64,000 nucleotides of DNA from Notamacropus eugenii (lineage: Eukaryota; Chordata; Mammalia; Diprotodontia; Macropodidae), in contig NC_092877.1 in NCBI RefSeq assembly GCF_028372415.1, positions 253,145,010 to 253,209,009 of the forward strand, in the 5' to 3' direction. Each line of letters begins with the position of its first letter. Position 1 is the stretch's first letter. The notes under the pieces were generated by a model. That model searched no databases and was not told the DNA's origin. It saw nothing but the letters and a program-made list of their open reading frames with translations. The translations under genes were made by a program, and so were the position numbers. Below, one piece after another: positions 47,667-58,540 of this stretch.

Positions 47667-49363
47667 GTAAGGTGAGTAGGAAAGGTCTGTTGCAACTGGG
47701 TGAGAGAGGAGCAGAGTTCAGGTCAGGATGCACTAGGGCAGACTATGCCCCAGCAATCCTGGAGCAGGCCACAAGGCTACTGAGTCACTGGAATGAGTGG
47801 TGGTTTTCAAATCTCTCAACCTACAGATGGCAAAGACAGCTTGGAAGGTCCTCTGGAAAGGTCTGTGACACCTAGGTGTAAGTGGAACTCAGCCTAATGC
47901 AGGCCTAGCAACACAGACCCAGTCAGAGGAAACCAGGAGGAGGCATTAGAAGCCACTGAATCAGTAGGGTCAGTGGCAGTAACAGGTTCAGTGGCTCTAC
48001 ACTCACAGACAGTAAGTAGTTCAAACAACTGGTCATAAGGAGATTAGAGGGGTCCTTTTGCTAACACTGAAGCAGTGCAATATTGCTTTGTCTGTGTCAC
48101 AGTCACAGCCCTGGGAAGCAGTCCCAGGGTGAGGAAGAGCACTAGCATTGCAGAACTTGCAGCCCCAGTAGAGACAAGAACGTTCCTCACAGGTCTAGGG
48201 CAGAAAACAGTCATTGTGGTCATTGATAGGTGATATCACAGACAAGGAGAGGAGTAACATTTCTCCTTATATCTTACCAAATTGGAAGAACCGAAAACTT
48301 ACAAGACTGTAGAACTATCTCTGAAAATAGCTACATAAAACCTCTGGAGTTTGGGAAAGTGTGCCCTGAACCCTGGAAGCAAAGCCCTAATTTGATAAAA
48401 AGTTAAAAGTCAAGTAATAGGATGGGAAAATTTGCAAACAACGGAAAACTCTGACTACTGAAAGTTACTATGGTGACAAGTAAGATCAAAACTCACAGCT
48501 TGGTAAAGGGGACACAAAAAGTACTGAAGAAAATAATGCCTTAAAAAACAGACTAGGCTAAATGGGAAAAGAGGTCTAAAAAAAGCCAATGAGGAGAGGA
48601 GTATCTTTAAAAGCTGAATTGTGCAAATGGAAAAGGACATTCAAAGGTTCACTGAAGAAAATAATTCCTTAATAATTAGAATGGAGCAAATGTAAACTAA
48701 TGACTTTATGAAAAATCAAGAAACAATAAAATAAATCCAAAAGAATGAGAAAAGGAAAGATAATGTGAAATATCACATTGGAAAAATGCCTGACCTGGAA
48801 AATAGGTGCAGGAAAGATAATTTAAAAATCATTGGATTAGTTGAAAGCAAGGATCAATAAAAGGGCCTAGACATCATTCTTTATGAAATCATGCAGAAAA
48901 TTATCCCGATATTCTAGAACCACAAGGTAAAATAGTAATTGAAAGAATCGATTGATCACCTCCTGAAAGAATTCCCAAAGTGAACACTGTCAGGAACGTT
49001 ATAGCCAAATTCTGAGAGTTCCCAGATGAAGGAGAAAGTATCGTAAAATAGTCAGAAAGAAACAATTTTAGTATTATGGAGTCATAGTCAGGATAACAGA
49101 AGATATATCAGCTTCTACTTCAATTTTTTCAGAAATCTTGCAATATGATATTCCAAAGGAGTTTGCATTGCAGCCAAAAATTACTTATCCAGCAAAATTA
49201 AATTCTTCAGGGGAAAGAATGGGCATTCAATGAGATAGAGGACTTTCAAGCATTCTTGATGAAATAATTAGACTGAATAAATTTCACTTTCAAATAAGAC
49301 TCAAAAGAAGTATGAAAAGGTAAACAGGAATAGGAAATCGAAAGGGACTTAATCAGTTTAAAC

Positions 49364-49375
49364 TGTTAACTTTTT
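49364..49375 (+). repeat. Target-site duplication of L1 E, left
   Basis: CTGTTAACTTTT at 49364-49375 recurs at 56925-56936 on the other side of the L1. The left copy runs into the L1 poly(T), so the exact end is ambiguous by a few T. Confidence 0.8.
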
Positions 49376-49752
49376 TTTTTTATTTTGTAATGTTTAACAA
49401 TCACTGCCATACAATTGAGATTTTATCCCTCCCCACCTACTCCCCACTACCCCCCTCCCTCCCCACGACTGCATACAATTCTGCATAGATTCTACATATA
49501 CTTTCCTATTGAGTATATTTTCACTATAGTCATGCTATGTAGTCAGACTAAGATAAATGAAAGAAATCGTATAATAAATCAGAACATGATACACAAATAC
49601 ATACACATACACAAACATGATCTGCTACAATATGTGAGTGACTTCCATATTTCTCTCTCTGAGTGTGGCAGGCATTTTGCCTTGAGATCCTCCATTGGGA
49701 TTTTTTTTTTTTTTTTGGTAAGAAGTTCTTGTGTTATTACAAAAATCTAAGT

Positions 49753-52700
49753 CTACCAGAAAAAACTCTCACACACTGTGGTTGTTGCTGTGCATAAAGT
49801 TCTCCTGGTTCTGCTCCTTTCAATCAGCATCAGGTCATATAAGTCCTTCCAGGCCTCTCTGAAGTCTTCTTGTTCATCATTTCTTATGGCACAATAGTAC
49901 TCCATTACATTCATATACCATAATTTATTCAGCCATTCCCCAATTGATGGACATCCCCTTGACTTCCAGTTTTTGGCAACTACATAGAGTGCTGCTATAA
50001 ATATTTTTGTACATGTGGGACCCTTTCCCATTTTTATGATCTCCTGGGGATATAGTCCTAGTAGCGATATTGCTGGGTCAAAGGGTATGCACATTTTTGT
50101 AGCCCTTTGGGCATAGTTCCAAATTGTTCTCCAGAATGGTTGGATGTGCTCGCAGCTCCACCAACAATGAATTAGTGTTCCAACTTTCCCACATCCTCTC
50201 CAGCATTTATCATTTTCTTGTTCTGTCATGTTTGCCAATCTTATAGGTGTGATGTGGTACCTCAGAGTTGTTTTGATTTGCATCTCTCTAACCAATAGTG
50301 ATTTAGAGCATTTTTTCATATGATTATAGATAGCTTTAATTTCTTCCTCTGAAAATTGCCTGTTCATATCCTTTGACCATTTATCAATTGGGGAATGACT
50401 TGTATGATTATACATTTGGATCAGTTATCTATAAATTCTAGAAATGAGGCCTTTATCCCCGAGTTTAGCTGTAAAAATTCTTTCCCAATTTACTACATCC
50501 CTCCGTATTTTGGTTGCATTGGGTTTGGTTGTGCAAAAATTTCCCAGTTTAATGTAATCAAAGTTATCCATTTTGCATTTCATAATGCATTCTATCTCTC
50601 CTTTAGTAAAGAATTCTTCCCTTCTCCATAGATCTGATAAATACACTATTCCTTGCTTCTCCAGTTTATTCATGGTATCAATCTTTATACCTAAATCATG
50701 TACCCATTTGGACTTTATTCTTGTGTACGGTGTCAGGTATGGGTCTGCCAAGCCTAGAGGCCTGTATTGGGCTACCCGAGTCTTTCTTACCTGTCCAGGT
50801 CTTCGGCTGGCCACGCCGGATGCACGTATGAGAGAAAGGACGTTCCAGAGTCAAACAGGGGTTGAGCTTTATTACAGGGTTTCGGTTCCAAGTGCAGGGG
50901 GTCTTCTTTCTTAGGACGAAGAGGGGGAGATTTCCTAAGAAAGCTAAGGTTAAGGGATTGGAAGTAGAAGTACAAGCGGGGAGAGAGGGGGAGGGGAGAG
51001 AGGAAAGAAAAGAAGCGGAGCCCTACTTTTCTCTTTGGCTCCACACGTGCTAAGAGAGCTTTTAGGCTTCCTCAATCCTACTTAATCTTCAGCCACACAG
51101 TTTACATCTCAATACCGTGCTGTTAGGTAACTAGGTGTGCTCCAATCCGGGACGACCTCGAGGGCAGGGAGACTCCACCCATCAGGTATCTCCGGGGGAG
51201 AGGCGGAAATACCCGAGCTAGCCGAGCTAGCTCGGTCTGACCTTCTCGAACCCCCGCTGTTCATGGAGGGCCTCGTAAGACTCTAAGATTTAGAAGTCCC
51301 ACTTTTACCTGCCTGAGACTGTCCACACGGAATTGAGCTTCCAGTCCCAACATGGGTCTATGCCTAATTTCCGCCACACTGTTATCCAGTTTTCCCAGCA
51401 ATTTTTGTCAAACAATGAGATCTTATCCCAGAAGCTGGGGTCCTTGGGTTTATCAAACAGAAGGTTGCTATATTCCTTGCCTACTGAATCTTGAGTGCCA
51501 AGTCTATTCCACTTGTCTACCTCTCTGTTTCTTAGCCAATACCCAGTGGTTTTGATAATTGCTGCTTTATAGTACGTTTGAGGTCAGGTTGCGCTAGGCC
51601 ACCTTCCCAAGCATTTCTTTTCATTAGTCCCTTTGATATTCTGGACCTTTTGTTTTTTGAAATGAATTTTGGTATTATTTTGTCCAGCTCTAGAAAGTAA
51701 TTGTCTGATAGTTTAATTGGTATGGCACTAAATAAGTATATTAATTTGGGTAGAATTGTCATTTTTATTATATTAGCACGGCCTACCCATGAGCAACTAA
51801 TGTTTTTCCACTTACTTAAATCTGACTTTATTTGTGCAAAAAGTGTCTTGTAATTGTGTTCATATAATCCCTGGGTTTGTTTTGGCAGGTAGACTCCTAA
51901 GTATTTTATACTGTCTACCTTAACTTTAAATGGGATTTCTCTTTCTATCTCTTGCTGTTGGACTTTGTTGCTAATATATAGGAATGCAGAAGATTTGTGT
52001 GGGTTTATTTTGTACCCTGCAACTTTGCCAAAGTTGTTTATTAATTCTAGTAATTTTTTACTTGAATCTCTGGGATTCTCTAGGTAAATCATCATATCAT
52101 CTGCAAAGAGTGATAACTTAGTTTCTTCTTTGGCTATTTTAATTCCTTGGATATCTTTATCTTGTCTAATTGCTACAGCTAACATTTCTAGTACCATATT
52201 AAATAATAGTGGTGATAATGGACAACCTTGTTTCACCCCTGATCTTATTGGGAATACATCTGGCTTATCCCCATTGCATATAATGCTTGCTGAAGGTTTT
52301 AGATAGATACTGCTTATTATTTTATGGAAAGTTCCCTTTATTCCTACATTCTCCAATGTTTTAGTAGGAATGGATGTTGTATTTTGTCAAAAGCTTTTTC
52401 TGCATCTATTGAGATAATCATGTGGTTTTTGTTAGCTTTGTTGTTGATGTGATCGATAATGCTAATAGTTTTCCTAATATTGAACCAGCCCTGTAGTCCT
52501 GGTATGAATCCTACCTGATCATAATGTATTAATCTCGTGATAAGATGCTGTATTCGTTTTGCTAGAATCTTATTTAAAATTTTTGCATCTATATTCATTA
52601 GGGAAATTGGTCTATAATTTTCTTTCTCTGTTTTGTCTCTTCCTGGTTTGGGTATCAAAACCATATTTGTATCATAGAAAGAATTTGGGAGGACTCCTTC

Positions 52701-54254
52701 TTCCCCAATTTTCAAGAATAGTGTATGTAGTATTGGAATTAACTGTTCTTTAAATGTTTGATAGAATTCACTTGTGAATCCATCTGGCCCTGGAGATTTT
52801 TTCCTAGGGAATTCATTGATGGCTTGTTCAATTTCTTTTTCTGAGATGGGGTTGTTTAAGTATTCAACTTCCTCTTCTGTTAATCTGGGCAATTTGTATT
52901 TTTTAAAATATTCATCGATCTCGTTTAGATTATCGAATTTGTGGGCATAAAGTTGGGCAAAGTAGTTTCTAATTATTGTTTTAATTTCCTCCTCATTGGA
53001 GGTGAGTTCACCCCTTTCATTTTTAATATTAGTAATTTGGTTTTCTTCTTTCTTTTTTCTAATCAGATTGACCAAAGGTTTATTAATTTTATTAGTTTTT
53101 TCATAAAACCAACTATTGGTTTTATTTATTAATTCAATAGTTTTCTTAATTTCAATTTTATTAATCTCTCCTTTGGTTTTCAGTATTTCCAATTTGGTAT
53201 TTACTTGGGGATTTTCAATTTGTTCTTTTTCTAGCTTTTTCAACTGCAAGCCTAAGTCATTGATCTCTTCTTTCTCTATTTTATTTATGTAAGCATTCAG
53301 AGATATAAAACTTCCCCTAATAACTGCTTTTGCAGTATCCCATAAGTTTTGGTATGTTGTCTCACTATTGTCATTCTCTCGAATGAAATTGTTGATTTTT
53401 TCTATGATTTCTTCTTTAACCCAACCCTTCTTTAGAATTAGATTATTTAGTTTCCAATTGATTTTTGGTTTCTCTTTCCATGGCCTTTTATTACATGTAA
53501 TTTTTAATGCATTATGATCTGAAAAGGATGCATTGATTATCTCTACATTTCTGCACTGGATGGTGAGATTTTTATGTCCTAGTACATGGTCAATTTTTGT
53601 AAATGTTCCATGTACCACTGAGAAAAAAGTATATTCCTTTCTATTCCCATTTCATTTTCTCCAAAGATCTGTCATATCTACCTTATTCAGAGTTTTATTT
53701 ACCTCCTTAACCTCTTTCTTGTTTATTTTGAGGTTGGATTTATCGAGTTCAGAGAGGGGGAGGTTGAGGTCCCCCACTAGTATAGTTTTGCTATCAATTT
53801 CTTCCTTCAACTCCCCCAACCTCTCTTCTAAGAATCTGGATGCTATACCACTTGGAGCATACATGTTTAGTAATGATATTGCTTCATTGTCTATGGTGCC
53901 TTTTAGCAGGATATAGTTTCCATCCTTATCCCTTTTGATTAGATCTATTTCTGCTTTTGCTTTGTCTGAGATTAGGATTGCTACTCCTGCCTTTCTTACA
54001 TGAGCTGAAGCACAATATATTCTGCTCCATCCTTTGACCTTTATCCTATGTGTATGCTCCCGTTTCAAATGTGTTTCTTGTAAGCAGCATATTGTTGGAT
54101 TATGGCTTTTAATCCATTCTGCTATCCGTCTCCGTTTTATGGGAGAGTTCATTCCATTCACATTCACAGTTATGATTACAATCTGTGTATTTCCCTCCAA
54201 CCTCTTTCCCACCATTTGTGCTTTTAGCTCTCCCGTCTCCCTTCCCCTCCTCAA
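49753..54254 (-). pseudogene. L1 ORF2 (endonuclease/reverse transcriptase), broken
   Basis: Pieces in order: endonuclease (54254-53655, with NVNGMNSP, CCLQETH and GDLN motifs) and its end ([11 protein letters not shown]) in 53618 onward; RT with [31 protein letters not shown] and catalytic FADDMM; and a Cys-rich C-terminus (CWRGCGKVG...HCWWSC). Lesions: TGA at 53652-53654, a one-base loss in an A run near 52360, a one-base loss near 51576, the 607-bp LTR at 50746-51352, and TAA at 50425-50427. Sequence on each side of every lesion is otherwise well preserved, so the breaks are recent. Not able to make an active ORF2 protein. Confidence 0.9.
50740..51358 (-). repeat. Solo LTR of the provirus family inside L1 ORF2, with target duplication
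   Basis: The LTR is 50746-51352 (607 bp), TG...CA, flanked by TGGGTC at 50740-50745 and 51353-51358. It is the same family and same strand as the LTRs at 20070-20664 and 22900-23507, but with clearly more differences (for example near 50812-50823 and 50878-50905). It is full length at the 5' end that is shortened in 20070-20664. AATAAA on the minus strand is at 50868-50873. The L1 reading continues on both sides once one target copy is discounted. Confidence 0.92.
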
Positions 54255-54779
54255 TAGTATTCACTTTTCTCCCCCTCCTCCTGCAGCCTTCCCCTCCTTC
54301 TTTTGACCCCCTCCCTTTTAGTCCCCTTTACTCTTATTGGTTCTTTCCTCCCTTTTAGCCACCCTCCCCTTTCTTCCCCCTTCCCCTCCTACTACCTATA
54401 GAGCTAGTTAGGCTTATCTACTTAAGATTATTGTTCCCTCCTTTGAACAAATCAGATGAGAGTACCTCTCAAACAATGCTCATCTCCCTCCCCTCCTTCC
54501 CTCTACTATAGTTTTGTACTTCTTCCTGTGATATAATTTGCCATTTTCTGCTTCCCCCTTTCCACACCTTTTATTACATTCCCTTCTCATACTTAAATTA
54601 TATTTTTGACATGACATCATTTACTTTATGCCCGTTCCCTCTACATATATCCCTTTTATCATAACAGCTGCACAGTTCTCAAGATTAACAGGTATCATCT
54701 TCCCTTATAGGGAGGTAAACAGTTTGCCCTAATTGAGTAGCAAGTTTTTGTTTTTGTTTTTTCCCCTCTGTTTACCTTT
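54255..54779 (-). other. L1 ORF1-ORF2 spacer
   Basis: On the plus strand C/T-rich (54210-54560), so G/A-rich on the L1 sense strand. The same spacer is recognisable in the old copies at 19400-19600 and 16780-16810. No ORF of its own. Confidence 0.6.
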
Positions 54780-55832
54780 TTATGATTCTCTGGAGACCTG
54801 CATTTGAAGATCAAATTGTCTATTGAGTTCTGGTGTTTTGGTCAGGAAGCTCTGGAAATCCCTTATTTCATTGAATGACTTTCTCCTTGCCTGAAATGTT
54901 ATGCTGAACTTTGCTGGGTAGTTGATCCTTGGTTGAAGTCCCAACTCCTTTGCCTTATGGAATATTGGGTTCCAATTCTTTCGATCTTTTAATGTAGAAG
55001 CTGCAAGGTCCTGTGTGATCCTGACTGTGTGTCCTTGATATTTGAATTGTTTCTTTCTGGCTGCTTGTAGTATTTTCTCCTTCACTTGATAGCTCTGGAA
55101 TTTGGCAACTATATTTCTTGGGGTTTTGATTTTGGGATCCCTTTCGGTAGGGGAACGGTGGATTCTTTCGATGACTATTTTGCCCTCTGAGTCTAGTACT
55201 TCTGGACAGTTTTCCTTGATGATTTCCTGGAAGATATTGTCCAGACTCTTTTCTTCATCATGGGTTTCTGGCAGGCCAATAATTCTTAGATTTTCTCTCC
55301 TGGATCTATTTTCCAGGTCAGTTGTTTTTCCAATTAAATATTTTACATTTTCTTCTATCTTTTCATTCTTTAGATTTTGTTTGACTGATTCTTGTTGCCT
55401 CATTGAGTCATTAGTTTCTACTTGCCCAATTCTAATCTTCATCGTAGTGTTTTCTTCAGTTAGCTTTTCCATCTCCTTTTCCATCTGACCAATTTTTCCC
55501 TTTAAGAAGCTATTTTCTCCATTTAATTTTTGTACTTCTTTTTCCATTCGACCAATTTTCCCAGTTAGGTTTTGGGTTTCCTTTTCCATCTGATCAATTT
55601 TCCCAATTAGATTTTGGGTTTCCTTTTCCATTTGATTAGCTCTTCCTTTTAGGGAATTATTCTCTCCAGTTAATTTTTGAACTTCCTTTTCCATTTCTTC
55701 AATTTTCTTTTTCAGGGTGATGTTCTCATCAGTGAATTCTTTTTTTATAGTTTTAAAATCATTGGCCAGTTTTTCTTTTATATCCTTCTTCAGACGTTCC
55801 AGGTAATCTAGTTGTGCTTGCGAGAAATTCAT
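54780..55832 (-). CDS. L1 ORF1 protein, intact (350 aa)
   Basis: RNA-binding chaperone of L1 ribonucleoprotein particles, acting as a trimer. The full-length frame has no stop. Residues about 35-165 form a coiled coil with repeated 14-residue units built on QMEKE (residues 67, 81 and related RMEKE/QMEKE at 95 and 116). The RRM-like domain is about 178-262 (NLRIIGLPE 181-189, RNIVAKFQSYQ 239-249) and the C-terminal domain about 263-330 (RITQDLAAST 271-280, INYPAKF 303-309). The number of coiled-coil units differs between L1 families and may have been expanded by duplication. The start MNFSQAQ is the first ATG after the 5'UTR stops. Expression would depend on the L1 5'UTR promoter, which is present. 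Confidence 0.88.
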   Translation of the reverse strand: MNFSQAQLDYLERLKKDIKEKLANDFKTIKKEFTDENITLKKKIEEMEKEVQKLTGENNSLKGRANQMEKETQNLIGKIDQMEKETQNLTGKIGRMEKEVQKLNGENSFLKGKIGQMEKEMEKLTEENTTMKIRIGQVETNDSMRQQESVKQNLKNEKIEENVKYLIGKTTDLENRSRRENLRIIGLPETHDEEKSLDNIFQEIIKENCPEVLDSEGKIVIERIHRSPTERDPKIKTPRNIVAKFQSYQVKEKILQAARKKQFKYQGHTVRITQDLAASTLKDRKNWNPIFHKAKELGLQPRINYPAKFSITFQARRKSFNEIRDFQSFLTKTPELNRQFDLQMQVSRES

Positions 55833-56924
55833 AGTCCCATCTGAGGTTTCAGATGGAAGTACAGTCTCAGCCCTAACCTCTTTGGTGTTTGTGTTTTGGT
55901 CCTTATCCCCATAGAAAGATTCTATGTTTTTTTCACTTTTCGTCTGCTTTTTTCCGATTCATGATGTTGGCTGAGTGTTGTAGCTTTTGGTTCTTTCAGT
56001 CAGAAGGTACAGATCTTTAAATTGAGCTGATGTGTGTCTAGGCTAAAAGCAGGCTTTTGTTTTTTGTTTCCCCGATCAACCCTGGGGTTAGCTTGTTAGG
56101 TGTGTGGGAGGGGTGGTCTGGTCTCAGGATATCTCCTCAGCTGACTTGAGGCAAAGGCAAGGTCAGGGGATGGTGATCCCAGCTTCCCTATTGTCTTCCC
56201 TTTTCCCCTGGAGGGCTGGGGCACGCCTAGAAGCTAACGCGTGTTCCCGCCCCTCCTGGAGCTTGTCTCCCGGCTCTGAGGCTTGCCTGGGTGTCAGTGC
56301 GAATTTTCTCTGCCCTGGGTCGTCTGTCCCTCCAGATCGCCTCTGCCACAGTAGGAAGAATCCCCCCTTGCCACTTTTCCAGCCTCTGGTGTTATGAGAC
56401 CACCCGCCCCCTTCTGCTGTTCCCGCTGATCCAGGATTAATCTAGGGAAGAATTTTATGGTTCCCTCATGGTCATCAGGGGGGAGGAGAGAGCACTTACT
56501 GATCACTCTGCCATCCCAGTTCCTGGAAGTTCAAGTAGTGACCCACCGAAGTCCGTCTTCAGGCTGAAGATTTCAAGGGCTGCTGCGCTGATGTCTGGCA
56601 CTCAGCGGCTCTCTCCGGCTCGGCCTGGCTTATCTCCTGCTCCGCTGGTCTCGCCCACCACTCTCGGGCTCCTCTGGTCCCCTCCGCCCTGCCGCGCTGA
56701 CTGCACTGCGCTGTGCGCCGGGGTCTTACCCCCGCGGAACAGATCCCTCCCGTGGACCCTCCGGTCCAGCCTGGGCTCCGAATCCGTTAAAGTCTGTCAG
56801 CCACTGGATTCTACACCTCCAAAGTCTGGTCAGACTCTCCCCCCAGAGATATCCAGAGGAGTTTTTCCAGGAGCTTAGGTGAGTCGTTGCTTTCACTCCG
56901 CCATCTTGGCTCCGCCCCCTCAAC
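55833..56924 (-). promoter_or_regulatory. L1 5'UTR with internal promoter region
   Basis: GC-rich on an AT-rich background, with many CpGs between about 56100 and 56900. It begins at the 'ggggcggagccaagatggcgg' start, which includes the CAAGATGGC core of a YY1 site used for start-site choice in L1 elements. The position and composition are those of an L1 internal promoter. Activity is inferred, not shown. Confidence 0.6.
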
Positions 56925-56936
56925 CTGTTAACTTTT
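56925..56936 (+). repeat. Target-site duplication of L1 E, right
   Basis: CTGTTAACTTTT, copy of 49364-49375. Element D resumes here. Confidence 0.8.
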
Positions 56937-58523
56937 CTACATGGGAAGATGATATTTGTAACTCGTAAGACCTTTCTTATTAGGTTAGTTTGAAGGAATA
57001 CATATAGACAAAGGGTAGAAGTGCGAATGTAATAAGAGGATAATGTTTGAAAAAATAGAATTAAAAGGTGATAGAGAAATGTGCTTGGAAAAAAGCAAAA
57101 GGGAGATGGAGAATGAGACTTATTATCTCACATAAAAGAGGGAAGAAATACTTTTATAAGGGGAGGAGAGGTAAGGGAGTGGATGAGCGAACCTTACTCT
57201 CATCAGAATAGACTAAACAAGGGAATAAAATACACAGTTAATTGAGTATAGAATTCTATCTAACCCTAAAGAAAAGTAGAAGGGTAAAGGGATAAGAGTA
57301 TGGGAGGAGCTGACAGAAGGAGGAGAGATTGGGGGAGGTTTTAGTTAGAAGTAAAACATTTTTGAGAAGGAACAGGGTAAATGGAGAGAGAGAATAGAGG
57401 AAATAGAGAAATAGAGTGGAGGCAAATAGAAACTGTGAAAAAAAATTTTTAAAGCAATTTTCTCTGATAAAGTTCTCATTGCTCAAACATATAGACAATT
57501 GAATCAAATTTATAAAAATAAGAGCAATTTTCCAATTGAAAAATGATTAAACGATAAGAAAATTTACAGGTGAAGTAATTAAAGGGATGTCCAGTCATAT
57601 GAAAAATATTCTAACTCACTATTGATTGGCTAAACACAAATTAAAACAATTCTGAAGTACTCATCCCTATTAGATTGGCTAATATAAAAGAAAGGGTAAA
57701 TGACTAATATCAGAGGGGTGTGGGGAAAATGAGACATTAGTATCCCATTGCTGGAGTTCTGAAGTAATTCAATCATATCATAAATTTGGCTAGAGGTATG
57801 CCCAATGGTGTATAAAACCATGCAACCCATTTGAATTAGAAATATGACTACTAGGAGTGCATCCCCAAAGAGATGAAAAGAAAAATGAAATAGACCTCTA
57901 AGTACCAAAAAATTTATATCACTTTATTTCTGGGCACAAAGAATTACAAATTGAGGGGATAACCATCAATTGGGGAATCCTTGAACATATTGTGATATGT
58001 GATTATGATGGATTTCTATTGCACTTTAAGAAATCATGAGCAGAAAAGTCTCAGACAAACTTAGAAAGACTTGCATGGGTGGAAGGAAAGGAAAATGTAG
58101 TGTGTACTAAGTAATAGGAATATTGTAAGATGATCAGCTATGAATTTGTTAGGTACTTTCAACAATCCAGTGATTCAAGACAAAAGTGAAAGGATTTTGA
58201 TATAAAATGCTATTCATCCCCAGAGAAAGAATTGATGGTGTGTGAATGAATATAGAAGCATACTTTTATTAAAACTTCATTTTTCTTGAGATTTTTCTTT
58301 TCAGTCTATGTTTAATTCACAATATGAGTATTATGAATTTGTTTAGCTTGACTACACATGTGTAACCTATATCAAACTGCTTACCTTCTTAATGAGGAAT
58401 ATTGGGGAGGAAAAAGGGAAAAAATCTGGAATTCAAAGTTTTAAAAAAAGGATGAATGTTAAAAATTGTTTTTGCATGTAACTGGGAAATAATATTTTTA
58501 AAAAAATCAAAATAAAGATAAAG

Positions 58524-58540
58524 GAAAATAGTGCTTGTGG
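58524..58540 (+). repeat. Target-site duplication of element D, right
   Basis: GAAAATAGTGCTTGTGG, one mismatch to 47099-47115. Confidence 0.85.

Larger units (their letters stand above)
49376..56924 (-). mobile_element. Element E: full-length antisense L1
   Basis: On the minus strand: 5' start 'ggggcggagccaagatggcgg' at about 56920, 5'UTR (55833-56920, GC-rich and CpG-containing), intact ORF1 (54780-55832), a pyrimidine-rich spacer (54255-54779), broken ORF2 (49753-54254), 3'UTR with a G/A-rich stretch (49425-49470), and poly(A) read as poly(T) from about 49376. Without the LTR and its duplicated target it is about 6.9 kb. Target duplication is CTGTTAACTTTT. It is the youngest L1 in the window by coding integrity. 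Confidence 0.92.
47116..58523 (+). mobile_element. Element D: L1 with ORF1 but deleted ORF2, interrupted
   Basis: Its own sequence is 47116-47277, 47667-49375, 56925-58523. Order: 5'UTR starting 'agatgagatggcagagtaaag', decayed ORF1 (about 48500-49300, for example NSQEF-type pieces in several frames), a HAL1-like 3' module (57240-57390), then a short piece of the ORF2 C-terminus (57440-57900) and an L1 3'UTR ending near 58490 ('tgcatgtaactgggaaataat'). Most of ORF2 is missing, so it is intermediate between L1 and HAL1. Non-coding today. Confidence 0.65.

Noticed and set aside
51535..53620. Plus-strand ORFs across the antisense L1 (for example 52559-52753, 53533-53916)
   Set aside because: Shadows of the minus-strand L1 ORF2 coding sequence.
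56104..56923. GC-rich ORFs of 97 and 136 codons, resembling a CpG-island first exon
   Set aside because: The region is the L1 5'UTR. GC content and CpGs belong to the L1 internal promoter.
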